A stretch of DNA of 64,000 nucleotides from Opitutus sp. (GCA_009695305.1 SIBG01000008.1:1-64000), one strand, 5' to 3'; positions 18,601 to 31,897 are shown, counted from the stretch's first letter. The notes: generated by a model not told the origin, from the letters alone. Translations and numbers: made by a program.

Positions 18601-18601
<1 letters not shown>
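18521..18601. repeat. Palindromic element A, copy 2 (most intact)
   Basis: GGTAGGGCGGGTTATCCCTAACCCGCCG-TCTCAGGATTCTCGCATGCGGCAAAG-CGGCGGGTTAGCGATAACCCGCCCTGC: two hairpins that are also mutual inverted repeats. Confidence 0.9.
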
Positions 18602-19188
<587 letters not shown>

Positions 19189-19261
19189 CCGCCGGCGGGC
19201 CACCTCGGCTCACCCGCGAAGCGCGCTCGACTCGCCTCCGCGCGTCTGTTTTTCGTCGCTC

Positions 19262-21463
19262 ATGCCAAAACTGCCCCACCTGCTCCTCGTCCTTGCAGTC
19301 TGCACCCCGTTCGCCTGCGCCGCCGAGGAAAGCGCCAACCTGAAATATTTCCGCGACATCGCCGAGACGCGCAGCTATTCGCTCGGCCGGCCCGTCGCGC
19401 CGAAGCTCACCCCCGACGGCCAGACCGTGATCTACCTCCGCGGTGGCCCCCGTGATCCCGTCCTCCGCCTCTACGAATTCCCATTGCCCGCCGGCCCCGA
19501 GCGCGAGCTGCTCACGCCGGCGCAGTTGCTCGGCAACGCCGAGGAAAAACTCACCGCCGAGGAAAAAGCCCGCCGCGAACGCGCCCGCGTCACCCTCCGC
19601 GGCTTCACCCGCTTCGATCTTTCCAAGGATGGCACCCGTCTCCTCGTCACCCTTTCCGGCCAGCTCTACGTCGTGAATCGCGCCAACCTCAAGGTCACCG
19701 CTCTCCCCGGAAAAAACTGGATCGACCCGCGCTTCTCGCCGGACGGCACCGCCGTCGCCGCCGTCTCGGCCGGCGAACTCCATGTCATCGAGCTGGGTGT
19801 CACTCCCTCCAGCCACGCCGTCACCACCGGTGCCACCGCCACTCTCTCTCACGCCACCGCCGAGTTTGTCGCCCAGGAGGAGATGGCTCGCCGCGAGGGC
19901 TACTGGTGGGCGCCCGATTCTCAGTCGCTCGTCTATCAGGAAACCGATGAGTCCGCCGTCGAGGTCCGCCACATCGCCGATCCGCTCCACCCCGACGCGG
20001 CGCCCGTGGATTTTTTCTACCCGCGCTCCGGCTCCCCCAACGCCACCGTCCGCCTTGGCCTCGTTGCCCGCTCCGGCGGCGCCACGCGCTGGATGAAATG
20101 GGATGCCGCCAAATTTCCCTATCTCACTCGCGTCGTCTGGCGCGAGACCGGCGACCCGCTCTGCCTTTCCGTCATGGATCGGGCGCAACAAACTTCGCTC
20201 CTCCTGCGCGCCGATCCCGCCACCGGTGCCACGACCGAGCTGCTTCGCGAAACCGACCCCGCCTGGCTCAACCTCGACGCTAGCGCTGTGCTGCCCCGCT
20301 GGCTGCCCGGCAGCAGGGAATTCCTCTGGACCACCGAGTCGCGCGGTGCCTGGCAGGTCGAACTTCGCGCGGCCGATGGCAAACTGCTCCGGCCGCTCAC
20401 GCCGCTCGACTTCATCTACAAGGGCCTCAGCAAGCTCGATGCCGCCCACGGCTCAATCTACGTGAGCGGCGGCTCTGATCCCCGCGAGGCCCACGTCTGG
20501 CGCTTTCCGCTCGCTGGTGGCACCGGCACCGCGCTCACCACCGCGCCCGGCCAGCACTCCGCAAGTTTTTCCGAAAACGCCTCCACCTTTATCTACACCT
20601 ACAACCTGCTCGACGGCACCGCCGGCGCCGAGGTTCGCAGCGCCGACGGCCAACGTCTCGCCACGCTTCCGTCGGTGGCGGAAAAATTTCCCGCCCGACC
20701 CAACGTCGAACTCACGCAGACCACCGGCACGCCCTCCTTCTATGCGGCGCTGATCCGCCCGCGCGCGTTTCAGTCCGGAAAAAAATATCCCGTCATCCTC
20801 GCCGTCTACGCCGGCCCGACCACCACCACCGTCAGCGCCTCGACCCGCGGCTACCTTTCCAACCAGTGGATGGCCGATCAGGGCTACATCGTCGTGCGCC
20901 TCGATGGGCGCGGCACACCGCATCGCGGGCGCGATTGGGAACGCATTGTCCGCGGCAACTTGATCGACGTCGCCCTCGAAGATCAGATCGCCGGCTTACG
21001 CGCCCTCGGTGTAAAATATCCTGAGCTTGATCTCACGCGCGTCGGCGTGACCGGCTGGTCGTTCGGCGGCTACTTCAGCGCGATGGCCACCATCCGCCGA
21101 CCCGATGTGTTTCGCTGCGGCGTGGCCGGCGCGCCCGTCATCACGTGGGAAAACTACGACACGTTCTACACCGAGCGCTACCTCGGCCTCCCGCAGACGG
21201 ACGCCGCCGCCTACCAGGTCAGCAGCGTGCTGACCTACGCGAACCAGCTCACCCGCCCCCTCCTCCTGATCCACGGCCTGACCGACGACAACGTCTACGC
21301 CCAGCACACACTCCAACTCGCCGACGCGCTTTTCATGGCCGGCAAGCCCTATGAGTTCATGCCGATGCTCGGCACGCACCTCGCCGGCTCCAGCGACCCG
21401 GTCGTCCAACTCCGCCAGCAAATGCGCGTGATTGAGTTCTTCAACCGCGAGCTAAAGCCGTAG
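19262..21463 (+). CDS. S9B DPP-IV-like exported peptidase
   Basis: Signal peptide; 'DGRGTPHRGRDWERIV', 'GVTGWSFGGYFSAMATI', 'LLLIHGLTDDNVYAQHT', 'GTHLAG'. Confidence 0.9.
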   Translation: MPKLPHLLLVLAVCTPFACAAEESANLKYFRDIAETRSYSLGRPVAPKLTPDGQTVIYLRGGPRDPVLRLYEFPLPAGPERELLTPAQLLGNAEEKLTAEEKARRERARVTLRGFTRFDLSKDGTRLLVTLSGQLYVVNRANLKVTALPGKNWIDPRFSPDGTAVAAVSAGELHVIELGVTPSSHAVTTGATATLSHATAEFVAQEEMARREGYWWAPDSQSLVYQETDESAVEVRHIADPLHPDAAPVDFFYPRSGSPNATVRLGLVARSGGATRWMKWDAAKFPYLTRVVWRETGDPLCLSVMDRAQQTSLLLRADPATGATTELLRETDPAWLNLDASAVLPRWLPGSREFLWTTESRGAWQVELRAADGKLLRPLTPLDFIYKGLSKLDAAHGSIYVSGGSDPREAHVWRFPLAGGTGTALTTAPGQHSASFSENASTFIYTYNLLDGTAGAEVRSADGQRLATLPSVAEKFPARPNVELTQTTGTPSFYAALIRPRAFQSGKKYPVILAVYAGPTTTTVSASTRGYLSNQWMADQGYIVVRLDGRGTPHRGRDWERIVRGNLIDVALEDQIAGLRALGVKYPELDLTRVGVTGWSFGGYFSAMATIRRPDVFRCGVAGAPVITWENYDTFYTERYLGLPQTDAAAYQVSSVLTYANQLTRPLLLIHGLTDDNVYAQHTLQLADALFMAGKPYEFMPMLGTHLAGSSDPVVQLRQQMRVIEFFNRELKP

Positions 21464-21478
21464 GATTTTCTCCGCTCC

Positions 21479-22309
<831 letters not shown>

Positions 22310-22400
22310 CCTGACGTTGGGCTGGGCCGCCGTTGGACTGCCGCCGACCAGTCATCCCGGACTGCTAGCCGGCTTTGTGCTCTCGGAAACTATTTCGCGT

Positions 22401-23087
22401 TCAGTCCGCATCCTCGCCCACGCTCACCGACTGGCCGTTGTGCTTTGGGCCGAGTTTCAGAATGAATGGCGCCGCCGTCTTCGCCCACGCTTCGGCTTTC
22501 GGATAACTCGACGCGCCGTCGGCCCAGCAGGAACGCAGCATATCGGTGTCGATCACGCCGGGGTTCAGCGGCACCGCCGCCATGCCCGCGGGCAATTCCT
22601 CGGCGAGCGCCTTGGTCAGTCCCTCGATCGCCCACTTCGACATGCAGTAGGGCGCGACGTCCGGCGACACGCTGCGGCCCCAGCCAGAGCTAAGGTTCAC
22701 GATGACGCCACTTTTCTTCGCGACCATCGCCGGCACAAAATGGCGGATCACATTCTGCACACCGCGGATGTTCACATCGACGAGCTTCGTGAACTCGCGG
22801 TCGTCCTGCTCCCAGAGCGGCGCGGGCCGGTTCATCAGCGCGGCGTTGTTGATCAGCAAATCCGGCGGGCTGTCGTTCTCCAGCACCTTGGCCGACCAAA
22901 GCGCGACCTTGCTGTCGAGCGCCACGTCCACAACCGAGAAATCGTGCGGCGCCTGGTGCGTCATCCGCAGATCGAAAATCGCCTCCCCACCCCGCCCGCA
23001 ACCGATGACGGTGTGGCCGGCCTTGATAAATTCCCCGACCAGCGCGCGCCCCAGCCCGCGCGTGACGCCCGTGATGACGATCTTCAT
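22401..23087 (-). CDS. SDR family oxidoreductase
   Basis: 'MKIVITGVTRGLGRALVGEFI', 'LINNAAL', 'VIVNLSSGWGR...APYCMSKWAIEGLTKALAEEL'. Confidence 0.88.
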   Translation of the reverse strand: MKIVITGVTRGLGRALVGEFIKAGHTVIGCGRGGEAIFDLRMTHQAPHDFSVVDVALDSKVALWSAKVLENDSPPDLLINNAALMNRPAPLWEQDDREFTKLVDVNIRGVQNVIRHFVPAMVAKKSGVIVNLSSGWGRSVSPDVAPYCMSKWAIEGLTKALAEELPAGMAAVPLNPGVIDTDMLRSCWADGASSYPKAEAWAKTAAPFILKLGPKHNGQSVSVGEDAD

Positions 23088-23095
23088 GGGCCCAT

Positions 23096-23146
23096 GGTAG
23101 GAGCTTGCTGGCCGTCGATGCAATCGCGGGCGATTGCCCTCCTACC
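23096..23146. repeat. GGTAGGAG...CTCCTACC inverted repeat overlapping the exbD stop codon
   Basis: GGTAGGAGCTTGCTGGCC...GGGCGATTGCCCTCCTACC; complement of 23142-23144 is the exbD TAG stop. Confidence 0.7.
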
Positions 23147-23540
23147 GCGATTGCAGGCTAAATTTCCGCAGGCCCACCTTTTGGCACGAGTCCATCACGA
23201 AGGCCAATTTCTTGAGCTGGCTGGTTTCGTCCGCTTTGATCAGCACCGGGATGTCGCGGTCCACGTCGTGCACTTTCTGCAGCAGCGCCAACAGTTCCTC
23301 GTCCGTCGTCGGTTTGCCGTTGAAGGAGATCTCGCCCTTGTTGTCGATGCCGATGGTGACGCTGCCCTTGAACTCGTTTTTACCCGCGGTATCGACCTTC
23401 GGCAGGGTGATGTTGAGCGTCGCCATCGACTTGAACTGCATCGTGACGAACGCGAAAAAAATCAGCATCACGAGCACGTCGATCAGCGGCACGAGATTCA
23501 GCTCGGGCCGCTTGCGCCGCTTCTGGTAGAGGCTGCTCAT
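23142..23540 (-). CDS. exbD: Biopolymer transporter ExbD/TolR
   Basis: 'ELNLVPLIDVLVMLIFFAFVTMQF', C-terminal 'VLIKADETSQLKKLAFVMDSCQKVGLRKFSLQSR'. Confidence 0.9.
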   Translation of the reverse strand: MSSLYQKRRKRPELNLVPLIDVLVMLIFFAFVTMQFKSMATLNITLPKVDTAGKNEFKGSVTIGIDNKGEISFNGKPTTDEELLALLQKVHDVDRDIPVLIKADETSQLKKLAFVMDSCQKVGLRKFSLQSR

Positions 23541-24109
23541 TGCCGCGTGCGCTGCAGGATGCGTTCGAGCAGCACGTCGAGCTGCGCGGCGTAGCTCTCG
23601 ATTTTGCGCTGGAGATAGCCGCTGCCGACGAGCGACGGGATCGCGATGGTCAGGCCGAGCACCGTCGCCGAAAGCGCCAGCGCCACGCCACTGGTGAACT
23701 TCACCGGGTCCGGCAGGCCAGTGTCGGGGGAAATCTGCGAGAAGACCTCGAGCAGTCCGGAGACCGTGCCGGTGAGGCCGATGAGCGGCGCGGCGGCGTA
23801 GATGACGTCGAGGTAGCCGACGCCCCGCTCCATGCGGTTGATCTCGAGTCGCGCGAACGCCTTCACGGCGCCTTCGTCGTTTTTGTGCTGCTCGGCAAAG
23901 TCGACGATGCGCGCGAGCACGGTGTGCTTGCCGCCAACCAACGGCCGGCCCGTCACCACGGCGTCCACCAAATCCTGCGGCATGATCGCGGCCTTGCGCA
24001 ACGCGAACGCCCGCTCGCAAATGATGAACACGGCTCCTGCCGAACAGAGGGCGAGCGGGTAGATGAGGATGCCGGCACCCTTAACAACATCAAGCATGGC
24101 GAGAAACAT
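23537..24109 (-). CDS. exbB: MotA/TolQ/ExbB proton channel family protein
   Basis: 'YLDVIYAAAPLIGLTGTVSGLLEVFSQI...ALSATVLGLTIAIPSLVGSGYL'; 4-nt overlap with exbD. Confidence 0.9.
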   Translation of the reverse strand: MFLAMLDVVKGAGILIYPLALCSAGAVFIICERAFALRKAAIMPQDLVDAVVTGRPLVGGKHTVLARIVDFAEQHKNDEGAVKAFARLEINRMERGVGYLDVIYAAAPLIGLTGTVSGLLEVFSQISPDTGLPDPVKFTSGVALALSATVLGLTIAIPSLVGSGYLQRKIESYAAQLDVLLERILQRTRQ

Positions 24110-24186
24110 AGGGGGAAAAGTGTCGAGTTGTGACGCGCCGTCAGTGAAAAAGTTCAGAAAAGATCATTTCGAGATATCCAGGTCAG

Positions 24187-24262
24187 AAACTGTGGGAGGG
24201 GCTTGAGGCCCCGACTGGCCGACACCTCCAACCTCGGGGCCTCAAGCCTCTCCCACAGTTTC
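24187..24262. repeat. Large hairpin repeat: 28-nt inverted arms (27/28 matching), 19-nt loop
   Basis: AAACTGTGGGAGGGGCTTGAGGCCCCGA / TCGGGGCCTCAAGCCTCTCCCACAGTTT. Confidence 0.85.
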
Positions 24263-24306
24263 CAGCAGCTCCATGACCCCGCGCATGACTGGATCACCGC
24301 CCACGC

Positions 24307-24909
24307 TCAGGCCGCGAGATACGGGAGCTTCGCCGCCGTGGTTTGCACGGCCGGCAAGCCGTCAATCAACTCCCCGATGGCATCCCACCGGCCATGGATC
24401 AGCCCGTCGCGCGCGGTCTCGCGAATTGGCGCGGCCACGGTCTGCCCGGCGAACCGGATCTCCTGCCGCGCGACGTCGAGCACGATTTCCATTGCTGGAT
24501 TTTTTTCGATCGCCGCGGCGACCTTCGCGATATCCTCGCGGCTGGCCGTCGCGCACGGCAGGCCCAGCGTCGTGCAGTTGCCGAAAAAAATCTCCGCGTA
24601 GTTTTCGGCGAGGATCGCGCGGAACCCCGCTTTTTGAATCGCCTGCGGCGCGTGCTCGCGCGAGGAACCGCAGCCAAAGTTGGCGCCGGAGAGGAGAATC
24701 GTCGCGCCCTGAAAGCGCGCCTCGTTCAACGGATGCGGCTTGGCGGAGCCGTCAGCGTGCTTGCGCACGTCTTGGAAGAGAAACTCGCCGAGGCCATCAA
24801 ACGTGACGCACTTCAAGTAGCGCGCCGGAATGATGCGGTCGGTATCGATGTCGTTGCCCGGAACGCAGACGCCGCGGCCGGTGATGGAAGTGATTTTTGC
24901 GAGGGACAT
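24307..24909 (-). CDS. leuD: 3-isopropylmalate dehydratase small subunit
   Basis: 'DTDRIIPARYLKCVTFDGLGEFLF', 'ILLSGANFGCGSSREHAPQAI'. Confidence 0.95.
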   Translation of the reverse strand: MSLAKITSITGRGVCVPGNDIDTDRIIPARYLKCVTFDGLGEFLFQDVRKHADGSAKPHPLNEARFQGATILLSGANFGCGSSREHAPQAIQKAGFRAILAENYAEIFFGNCTTLGLPCATASREDIAKVAAAIEKNPAMEIVLDVARQEIRFAGQTVAAPIRETARDGLIHGRWDAIGELIDGLPAVQTTAAKLPYLAA

Positions 24910-24934
24910 GGTGGAGGGGGGTGATCGCGGTTAG

Positions 24935-26356
<1,422 letters not shown>

Positions 26357-26366
26357 GGCTTTACAT

Positions 26367-26451
26367 GTCATTGCGAGGAGCCGAAGGCGACGAAGCAATC
26401 CAGCTGTTGCGCTGGATCGCCGCGGCCCGCTGACGCAGGCCTCGCGATGAC
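26367..26451. repeat. GTCATTGCGAGG...CCTCGCGATGAC inverted dispersed repeat (family B)
   Basis: Terminal 12-nt inverted repeats with 'AGCGAAG/GACGAAGCAATCCAGC..GCTGGATCGC' core; second version inside the MITE at 56756. Confidence 0.85.
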
Positions 26452-26507
26452 CAACCCAGGCTACCAGAAACTTGCCATACCCGGAAATACTTGTTTTCGT
26501 TCCTGTG

Positions 26508-27422
26508 ATGCCGCGTGAGTATCAGTTCCCATTCGAACTCCGACACCTCGTTTACTTTCGCGAGGTCGCCCGGCAGCTGCATTTTCGCCGGGCCGCCGAG
26601 ACGCTCGCCATCGCCCAACCCGCGCTGAGCCGCGCCGTCGCGCAGCTGGAGACCGCGCTCGACGCCGACTTGCTCAATCGCACGCGCCGCGGGGTGGAAG
26701 TCACCCCGGCCGGGCGGCTGCTGCTCGAGCGGATCGAGCCGCTGCTGCGCGGCCTGGCCGCCCTCCCTGCCGAACTGCAGGCCCTCGCCGGCGGCCAGAT
26801 TGGCCACGTGCGCGTGGCGTTCACCGGGCTGGCGATGGCGACGGTATTGCCCCGCATCCTCCGGGAGTTTCACCGCGGGCATCCCGGGATTCGCGTTGAG
26901 CTCTCGGAGTCGCCGACCTCGGTGCAAGTGCCCGCCCTGCAATCCGGCGACCTCGCGTGCGGTTTTTTCCATCCGGATGCGCCGACGCCCGGCATTCGCA
27001 CGCGCCTGCTGTTGCGCGAGCGCAACGGCGTGCTCCTCCCCACCGCCCACGCGCTCGCCCAACGGGCGGCGTTGCGCCTGAGCGACCTCGCGGCGACGCC
27101 GTTTGTGCTCTTCCCCCGCACGCACAACCCTGGCTTCTACGACCGCATCCTATCCGCCTTCGCCAGCGCCGGAGTCACGCCGCGCATCGCGGAGGAAGTC
27201 TGGCCGCGGGCCAACGGCATCGGCCTCGTCCGCGCCGGACTGGGCGCGACGTTCATGACGCCCTCCGAGGCGCAGCACCTGCCGCCCGAAGTTGGGTTTC
27301 GGCCCTTGCGGGGACCAGCGCCGGAAAGTCGGCTGGTCATCGGCTGGAGCGGCGCCGCTGAGCCGGGGCCGGCGTTGGCGGCATTCTTGGCCGTGGCCAC
27401 CGCCAGCGCGTCGCGCCGCTAA
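26508..27422 (+). CDS. LysR family transcriptional regulator, divergent from leuC
   Basis: '[59 protein letters not shown]'. Confidence 0.93.
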   Translation: MPREYQFPFELRHLVYFREVARQLHFRRAAETLAIAQPALSRAVAQLETALDADLLNRTRRGVEVTPAGRLLLERIEPLLRGLAALPAELQALAGGQIGHVRVAFTGLAMATVLPRILREFHRGHPGIRVELSESPTSVQVPALQSGDLACGFFHPDAPTPGIRTRLLLRERNGVLLPTAHALAQRAALRLSDLAATPFVLFPRTHNPGFYDRILSAFASAGVTPRIAEEVWPRANGIGLVRAGLGATFMTPSEAQHLPPEVGFRPLRGPAPESRLVIGWSGAAEPGPALAAFLAVATASASRR

Positions 27423-27430
27423 GTGCGACG

Positions 27431-29227
27431 TCACTTCGTCGCCTTCACTTCCTTCGCCAGCCGGTCGAACTCCTGATCAAGCTGGCTGTGTTGCTCGACC
27501 TTGAGCGTATGCCGCGCACGATCGAGGGCCCGCCTGGCCTCGACCGGTTGCTGGAGGCGCAGCAAATGCTCCGCGAACACCGTGACAATCTGATCGAAAA
27601 ATCCGATGCCGGCGCCGCGGCCATAAGTGTCGACGATGGAGTTATAGGAGCGGATCTGCTCCGGCAGCGGCTGCGTCGCGATCGCGCGGAGCAACTGTTC
27701 GCGCGCCTGCTGCACGCTGAGATCCGCGCGCGGGCCCTTATTTTTGATCGCGATGTGCCGCCCCTCCGCCTCGGCTTCGCTCAGCTGGCCGCGCGCCCGC
27801 AGGCTGGCGGCGATGCGATTGACGTAGGCCGCCTCAATATCCGGGTAGCGGTGAAACGCCAGCGCCGCCTCCCGCAGAAGGTTTTCGATCGTCTTCGCGT
27901 CGCGACCGGATTTTTCGCCGGCCATGACGAGAATTTCCCAGCCGGGCTGGTTGCGCGGCTCCAGCTTCACCGCGGTGCGCGCCGCCAGCGACGCCGCGCC
28001 AGTCTCGCCGGCCGCCAGAAAATCCGCGGCAAACCCGAGATGGATCGACGACTGGTGGAACGACGGCAGCTGCCGGAATCGCTCTGACAAGAACTGCAGT
28101 TCGTGATCCGAGAAGACCCGCCACGTCTGGGGATCGCGCGCGAAGCCCGTGACGAACCGCTGCTCGGCGTAGCGGCCCGCGTCGAGCTGCCACTGGCCAT
28201 TGCTGTCGAGGAAACCAAACCACGCGTGCCGACCGTCATTGCCCGCACCGGAAATTAAGAGCGTGGGCACGCCGCGCGCCTTGCCGACCTGCGTGGCAAA
28301 ATAGGCCTGATCGACGCAGATGCCGCCCGCGCCGAGGATCTCCGGGAGTTTGTAGGTGCGACCCGGCCAGGCGGGCTGGCTGTTCGCCGCCCGGTCGGGC
28401 CGGTAACCCACCATCTTATAGGCGCGCGCGAGCTGGTTGAGCGGATAGTCGGCAATTTTCTCGGCCCATTCGAGCTCGGCCAACGGCGCGGCGGCATCGA
28501 CGACGAACTTCAACTCGTCGGCGCCCAGCCGGGCAAGTTTGTGGTAGGTGTGGCCGAGCTGATCCTCCCGCGTCCACCAGGCAAACGCCGCGGTCGCCGC
28601 GGGCAATTTTCGCGGCAACGCCTCCAGCGAAACCTGACCATGCGGCCAGTCCGGCGGCGGCGGCACATCGTAGACGACGGCGAGGGCCAGCGCGAGATTC
28701 GCATAGGCGCGGAAGCGCCCCGGGTCGCGCTCGTGGAGCTCATGGAGAATTCGAAACACGTCCGGCAGAAAATCCACCGGTGACAACAGTGAAAAAAACT
28801 CCGCGGAAAAAGCCGCGTTGCCCATCAGCCAGGCCTGCAGCGCCGGCGTCAGGCGGAGGCCGAGCGGTTGCTCAGTCATCGCGTAGCGCGTCGTCATGTT
28901 GGGATGCGCCACCTTGGCCGCTTGGAGCGCGGGAATCCACCGCGCCACAAAATGCCCTTCGGTCTCCCCAAACAGCGCCGCCCATCGATAGACGTGAAAC
29001 CACGCCCCGGCCGCGGCGAGCCGGCGGCCCTGATACCCGCGAATCGCGGCGGCCCGCAGCGGGGCAATCTGCGGGGCCCAGCCATCGCGTTGCGCCGCGG
29101 TGTGAATCGAAGAGAGGCGGGCCGCGGTCGGCAGCTGGAGCGATTCGGCCTCGGAGATCGCAGGCTGCGCGGCCAGTTTGGCCTCCAGCGCCAGCGCGAA
29201 CAAAAGAAGCCGGCTTACCGCTTTCAT
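27431..29227 (-). CDS. Exported protein with transglutaminase-like core
   Basis: Signal peptide 'MKAVSRLLLFALALEAKLAAQ'; candidate Cys-His-Asp core 'GGICVDQAYFATQVGKARGVPTLLISGAGNDGRHAWFGFLDSNGQWQLDAGRY'. Confidence 0.65.
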   Translation of the reverse strand: MKAVSRLLLFALALEAKLAAQPAISEAESLQLPTAARLSSIHTAAQRDGWAPQIAPLRAAAIRGYQGRRLAAAGAWFHVYRWAALFGETEGHFVARWIPALQAAKVAHPNMTTRYAMTEQPLGLRLTPALQAWLMGNAAFSAEFFSLLSPVDFLPDVFRILHELHERDPGRFRAYANLALALAVVYDVPPPPDWPHGQVSLEALPRKLPAATAAFAWWTREDQLGHTYHKLARLGADELKFVVDAAAPLAELEWAEKIADYPLNQLARAYKMVGYRPDRAANSQPAWPGRTYKLPEILGAGGICVDQAYFATQVGKARGVPTLLISGAGNDGRHAWFGFLDSNGQWQLDAGRYAEQRFVTGFARDPQTWRVFSDHELQFLSERFRQLPSFHQSSIHLGFAADFLAAGETGAASLAARTAVKLEPRNQPGWEILVMAGEKSGRDAKTIENLLREAALAFHRYPDIEAAYVNRIAASLRARGQLSEAEAEGRHIAIKNKGPRADLSVQQAREQLLRAIATQPLPEQIRSYNSIVDTYGRGAGIGFFDQIVTVFAEHLLRLQQPVEARRALDRARHTLKVEQHSQLDQEFDRLAKEVKATK

Positions 29228-29308
29228 GCGTGGGGAAGGTGAGAGCGCCGGCGGCTCACTCGCAACCGGCAAATGCCGCCGCAGTGCCCTCGCCGCCACT
29301 TCAGAGAA

Positions 29309-29345
29309 AACCCCGCTCCCTTTGATCTCGGGGGGCGAGGTTTCT
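29309..29345 (-). terminator. Probable rho-independent terminator after clpC
   Basis: Minus strand AACCTCGCCCCCC-GAGATCAAA-GGGAGCGGGGTT-TTC stem-loop with short U tract. Confidence 0.5.
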
Positions 29346-29371
29346 TTAGGCGACGGTTGGTCGCTGTTTTT

Positions 29372-31897
29372 TTAGGGCGACACGCCGCTGGTCGCGGTGG
29401 GTGGCGTCTTTTGTTTGAAGATGAGCTTGTCGCCGTCGCGATCGACGAGGCAGGGCTCGCCGTCCTTCACCTCGCCGCGGAGCAGGGCCTCGGCGAGGGG
29501 ATCCTCGAGGAAATGCTCCACCGCGCGACGCAACGGCCGGGCGCCGTATTTTTCGTCGTAACCTTTTTCGATGAGCAGCGCCTTCGCCTCGGTGGTGAAC
29601 TCGAGCGCGATTTTCCGTTCGGCGAGCCGCTTCGCAAAATTCGCCGTCTCCAGCTCGACGATCTTGATCAGGTCGTTTTTGTCGAGCGGCCGGAAGAACA
29701 CGATGTCGGAAATGCGATTCAGGAACTCGGGCTTGAAGACGCGCTTGGCCTCCTCAAGCACCTTCTCCCGCATTTTCTCGGCGTCATTGAAACTCGAGGC
29801 CGCCGCCGCGAAACCCATCGAAGTCTGGCGCTGCAGCAGGGCGGCGCCGACATTCGAGGTCATGATGATGATGGTGTTCCGGAAATCCACCGTGCGGCCC
29901 AGCGAATCGGTGAGCCGGCCGTCCTCGAGAATTTGCAGGAGGAGTTGAATGACATCCGGATGCGCCTTCTCCACTTCGTCGAAGAGCACGACCGCGTAAG
30001 ACTTGCGGCGCACGGCCTCGGTGAGCTGGCCGCCCTCCTCGTAGCCGACGTAGCCCGGCGGCGAGCCGACGAGGCGGGAGACGGAAAATTTCTCCATGTA
30101 TTCCGACATGTCGACCTGGATGATCGCGTCCTGGTTGCCGAACATCTGCGCGGCGAGTTGCTTGGCGAGCATCGTCTTGCCGACGCCGGTCGGGCCGACG
30201 AACATGAAGGAACCGATCGGGCGGCGCGGATCCTTGAGGTCGGCGCGCGAGCGGCGCAGGGCGCGAGCGATCGACACGGCGGCCACATCCTGACCGATGA
30301 CGGCCTTTTGCAGTTCGGATTCGAGGGCGAGGAGTTTCTCGCTCTCCTTTTTCTCCATCCGGTTGAGCGGAATGCCGGTCCAGTCCGCGACGACCTGCAT
30401 CATGAGATCCTCGTCGATGGCGACGCGTTTTTCCTCCCGGACTTTTTTCCACTGCTCCGTGATCTGCTCCTGCTTCGCGCGGAGTTGCTTTTCTTGATCG
30501 CGGAATTTGGCGGCTTCCTCGAAGTGCTGTTCGCTGATGGCCTTTTCCTTCAGCGCACAGATCGCAGCGATCTCCTTGGTGAGACTCTCGATGTCCGGCG
30601 GGCGGACGAGCGCGCCGATGCGGGCCCGGGAACCGGCCTCGTCCATCACATCGATGGCCTTGTCGGGCAGGAAACGGCCGGTGATATAACGGTCCGACAG
30701 CTTCGTGGCGGCCTCAAGCGACTTGTCGGTGAAGGTGGCCTTGTGGTGATCCTCGTATTTGCTGCGAATGCCCTTGAGGATCAGGATGGTGTCGTCGACC
30801 GACGGCGCCTCGACCTTCACGGACTGGAAGCGGCGATCGAGGGCGGAGTCCTTCTCGATGTATTTGCGGTATTCGGTGAGCGTGGTGGCGCCGACGCACT
30901 GCAGCTCGCCGCGGCTGAGCGCGGGCTTGAAGATGTTCGACGCATCCATCGCGCCCTCGGCGGCGCCAGCCCCGACGATGGTGTGCAGCTCGTCGATGAA
31001 GAGGATGATGTTTTTCGCGCGCTTGATTTCGTCCATCACGGCCTTGATCCGTTCCTCAAACTGGCCGCGGTATTTCGTGCCGGCGACCATGAGCGCGAGA
31101 TCGAGGGTGATGACTTTTTTATCCGCGAGAATCTCGGGCACGCTGCCCGCCGCGATTTCCTGCGCGAGGCCCTCCACGATGGCGGTCTTGCCGACGCCGG
31201 CCTCGCCGATGAGCACCGGGTTGCTCTTGGTGCGGCGGCAGAGAATCTGGATGACGCGGCGAATTTCATTCTGGCGGCCGATGACGGGGTCCATCTCGCC
31301 TTTGCGCGCGAGTTCGGTGAGGTCGCGGCCGAACGCCTTCAGCGCCGGCGTCTTGATTTCCTTCTTGTCCTCGGACTGCGCCGCGGAGCGCTGCGGGTTG
31401 CCGGCGGTGGCTTCTTCGCCGCTCTCGCCGGGCTGGCTGCCGGAAAATTGCGGATCGAGCTCGCGGAGAATTTCGTTGCGGGTGCGCTCGATGTCGATGT
31501 CGAGCGACTTGAGCACCCGGGCGGCCACGCCCTCGCCCTCGCGGAGCAGGCCGAGGAGGATGTGCTCGGTGCCGACGTAGGAATGGTTGAGGGCCTTCGC
31601 CTCCTTGCCGGCGAGCGCGAGCACTTTTTTCACGCGCGGCGTGTAGGGGATGCTGTTCTGCGCCTTCGTCTCCTGCCCGATGCCGACCTGTTTCTCGACG
31701 GCGGCCCGGACGGTCTCGAGATCGAGGCCCATCTTTTGGAGGACACTCACGGCGACGCCCTGCCCCAGTTTGATCAGCCCGAGCAGGATGTGCTCCGTGC
31801 CGACGTAGTTATGGTGGAAGCGGTCGGCTTCCTTGCGGGCGAGCGCGAGCACCTGTTGGGCGCGCGGCGTGAAGTTGTTCATCGGTTCCTGGGACAT
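29372..31897 (-). CDS. clpC: ATP-dependent Clp protease ATPase subunit ClpC
   Basis: Clp_N '[33 protein letters not shown]'; two AAA modules '[16 protein letters not shown]' and '[15 protein letters not shown]'; UVR-like segment between. Confidence 0.97.
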   Translation of the reverse strand: MSQEPMNNFTPRAQQVLALARKEADRFHHNYVGTEHILLGLIKLGQGVAVSVLQKMGLDLETVRAAVEKQVGIGQETKAQNSIPYTPRVKKVLALAGKEAKALNHSYVGTEHILLGLLREGEGVAARVLKSLDIDIERTRNEILRELDPQFSGSQPGESGEEATAGNPQRSAAQSEDKKEIKTPALKAFGRDLTELARKGEMDPVIGRQNEIRRVIQILCRRTKSNPVLIGEAGVGKTAIVEGLAQEIAAGSVPEILADKKVITLDLALMVAGTKYRGQFEERIKAVMDEIKRAKNIILFIDELHTIVGAGAAEGAMDASNIFKPALSRGELQCVGATTLTEYRKYIEKDSALDRRFQSVKVEAPSVDDTILILKGIRSKYEDHHKATFTDKSLEAATKLSDRYITGRFLPDKAIDVMDEAGSRARIGALVRPPDIESLTKEIAAICALKEKAISEQHFEEAAKFRDQEKQLRAKQEQITEQWKKVREEKRVAIDEDLMMQVVADWTGIPLNRMEKKESEKLLALESELQKAVIGQDVAAVSIARALRRSRADLKDPRRPIGSFMFVGPTGVGKTMLAKQLAAQMFGNQDAIIQVDMSEYMEKFSVSRLVGSPPGYVGYEEGGQLTEAVRRKSYAVVLFDEVEKAHPDVIQLLLQILEDGRLTDSLGRTVDFRNTIIIMTSNVGAALLQRQTSMGFAAAASSFNDAEKMREKVLEEAKRVFKPEFLNRISDIVFFRPLDKNDLIKIVELETANFAKRLAERKIALEFTTEAKALLIEKGYDEKYGARPLRRAVEHFLEDPLAEALLRGEVKDGEPCLVDRDGDKLIFKQKTPPTATSGVSP

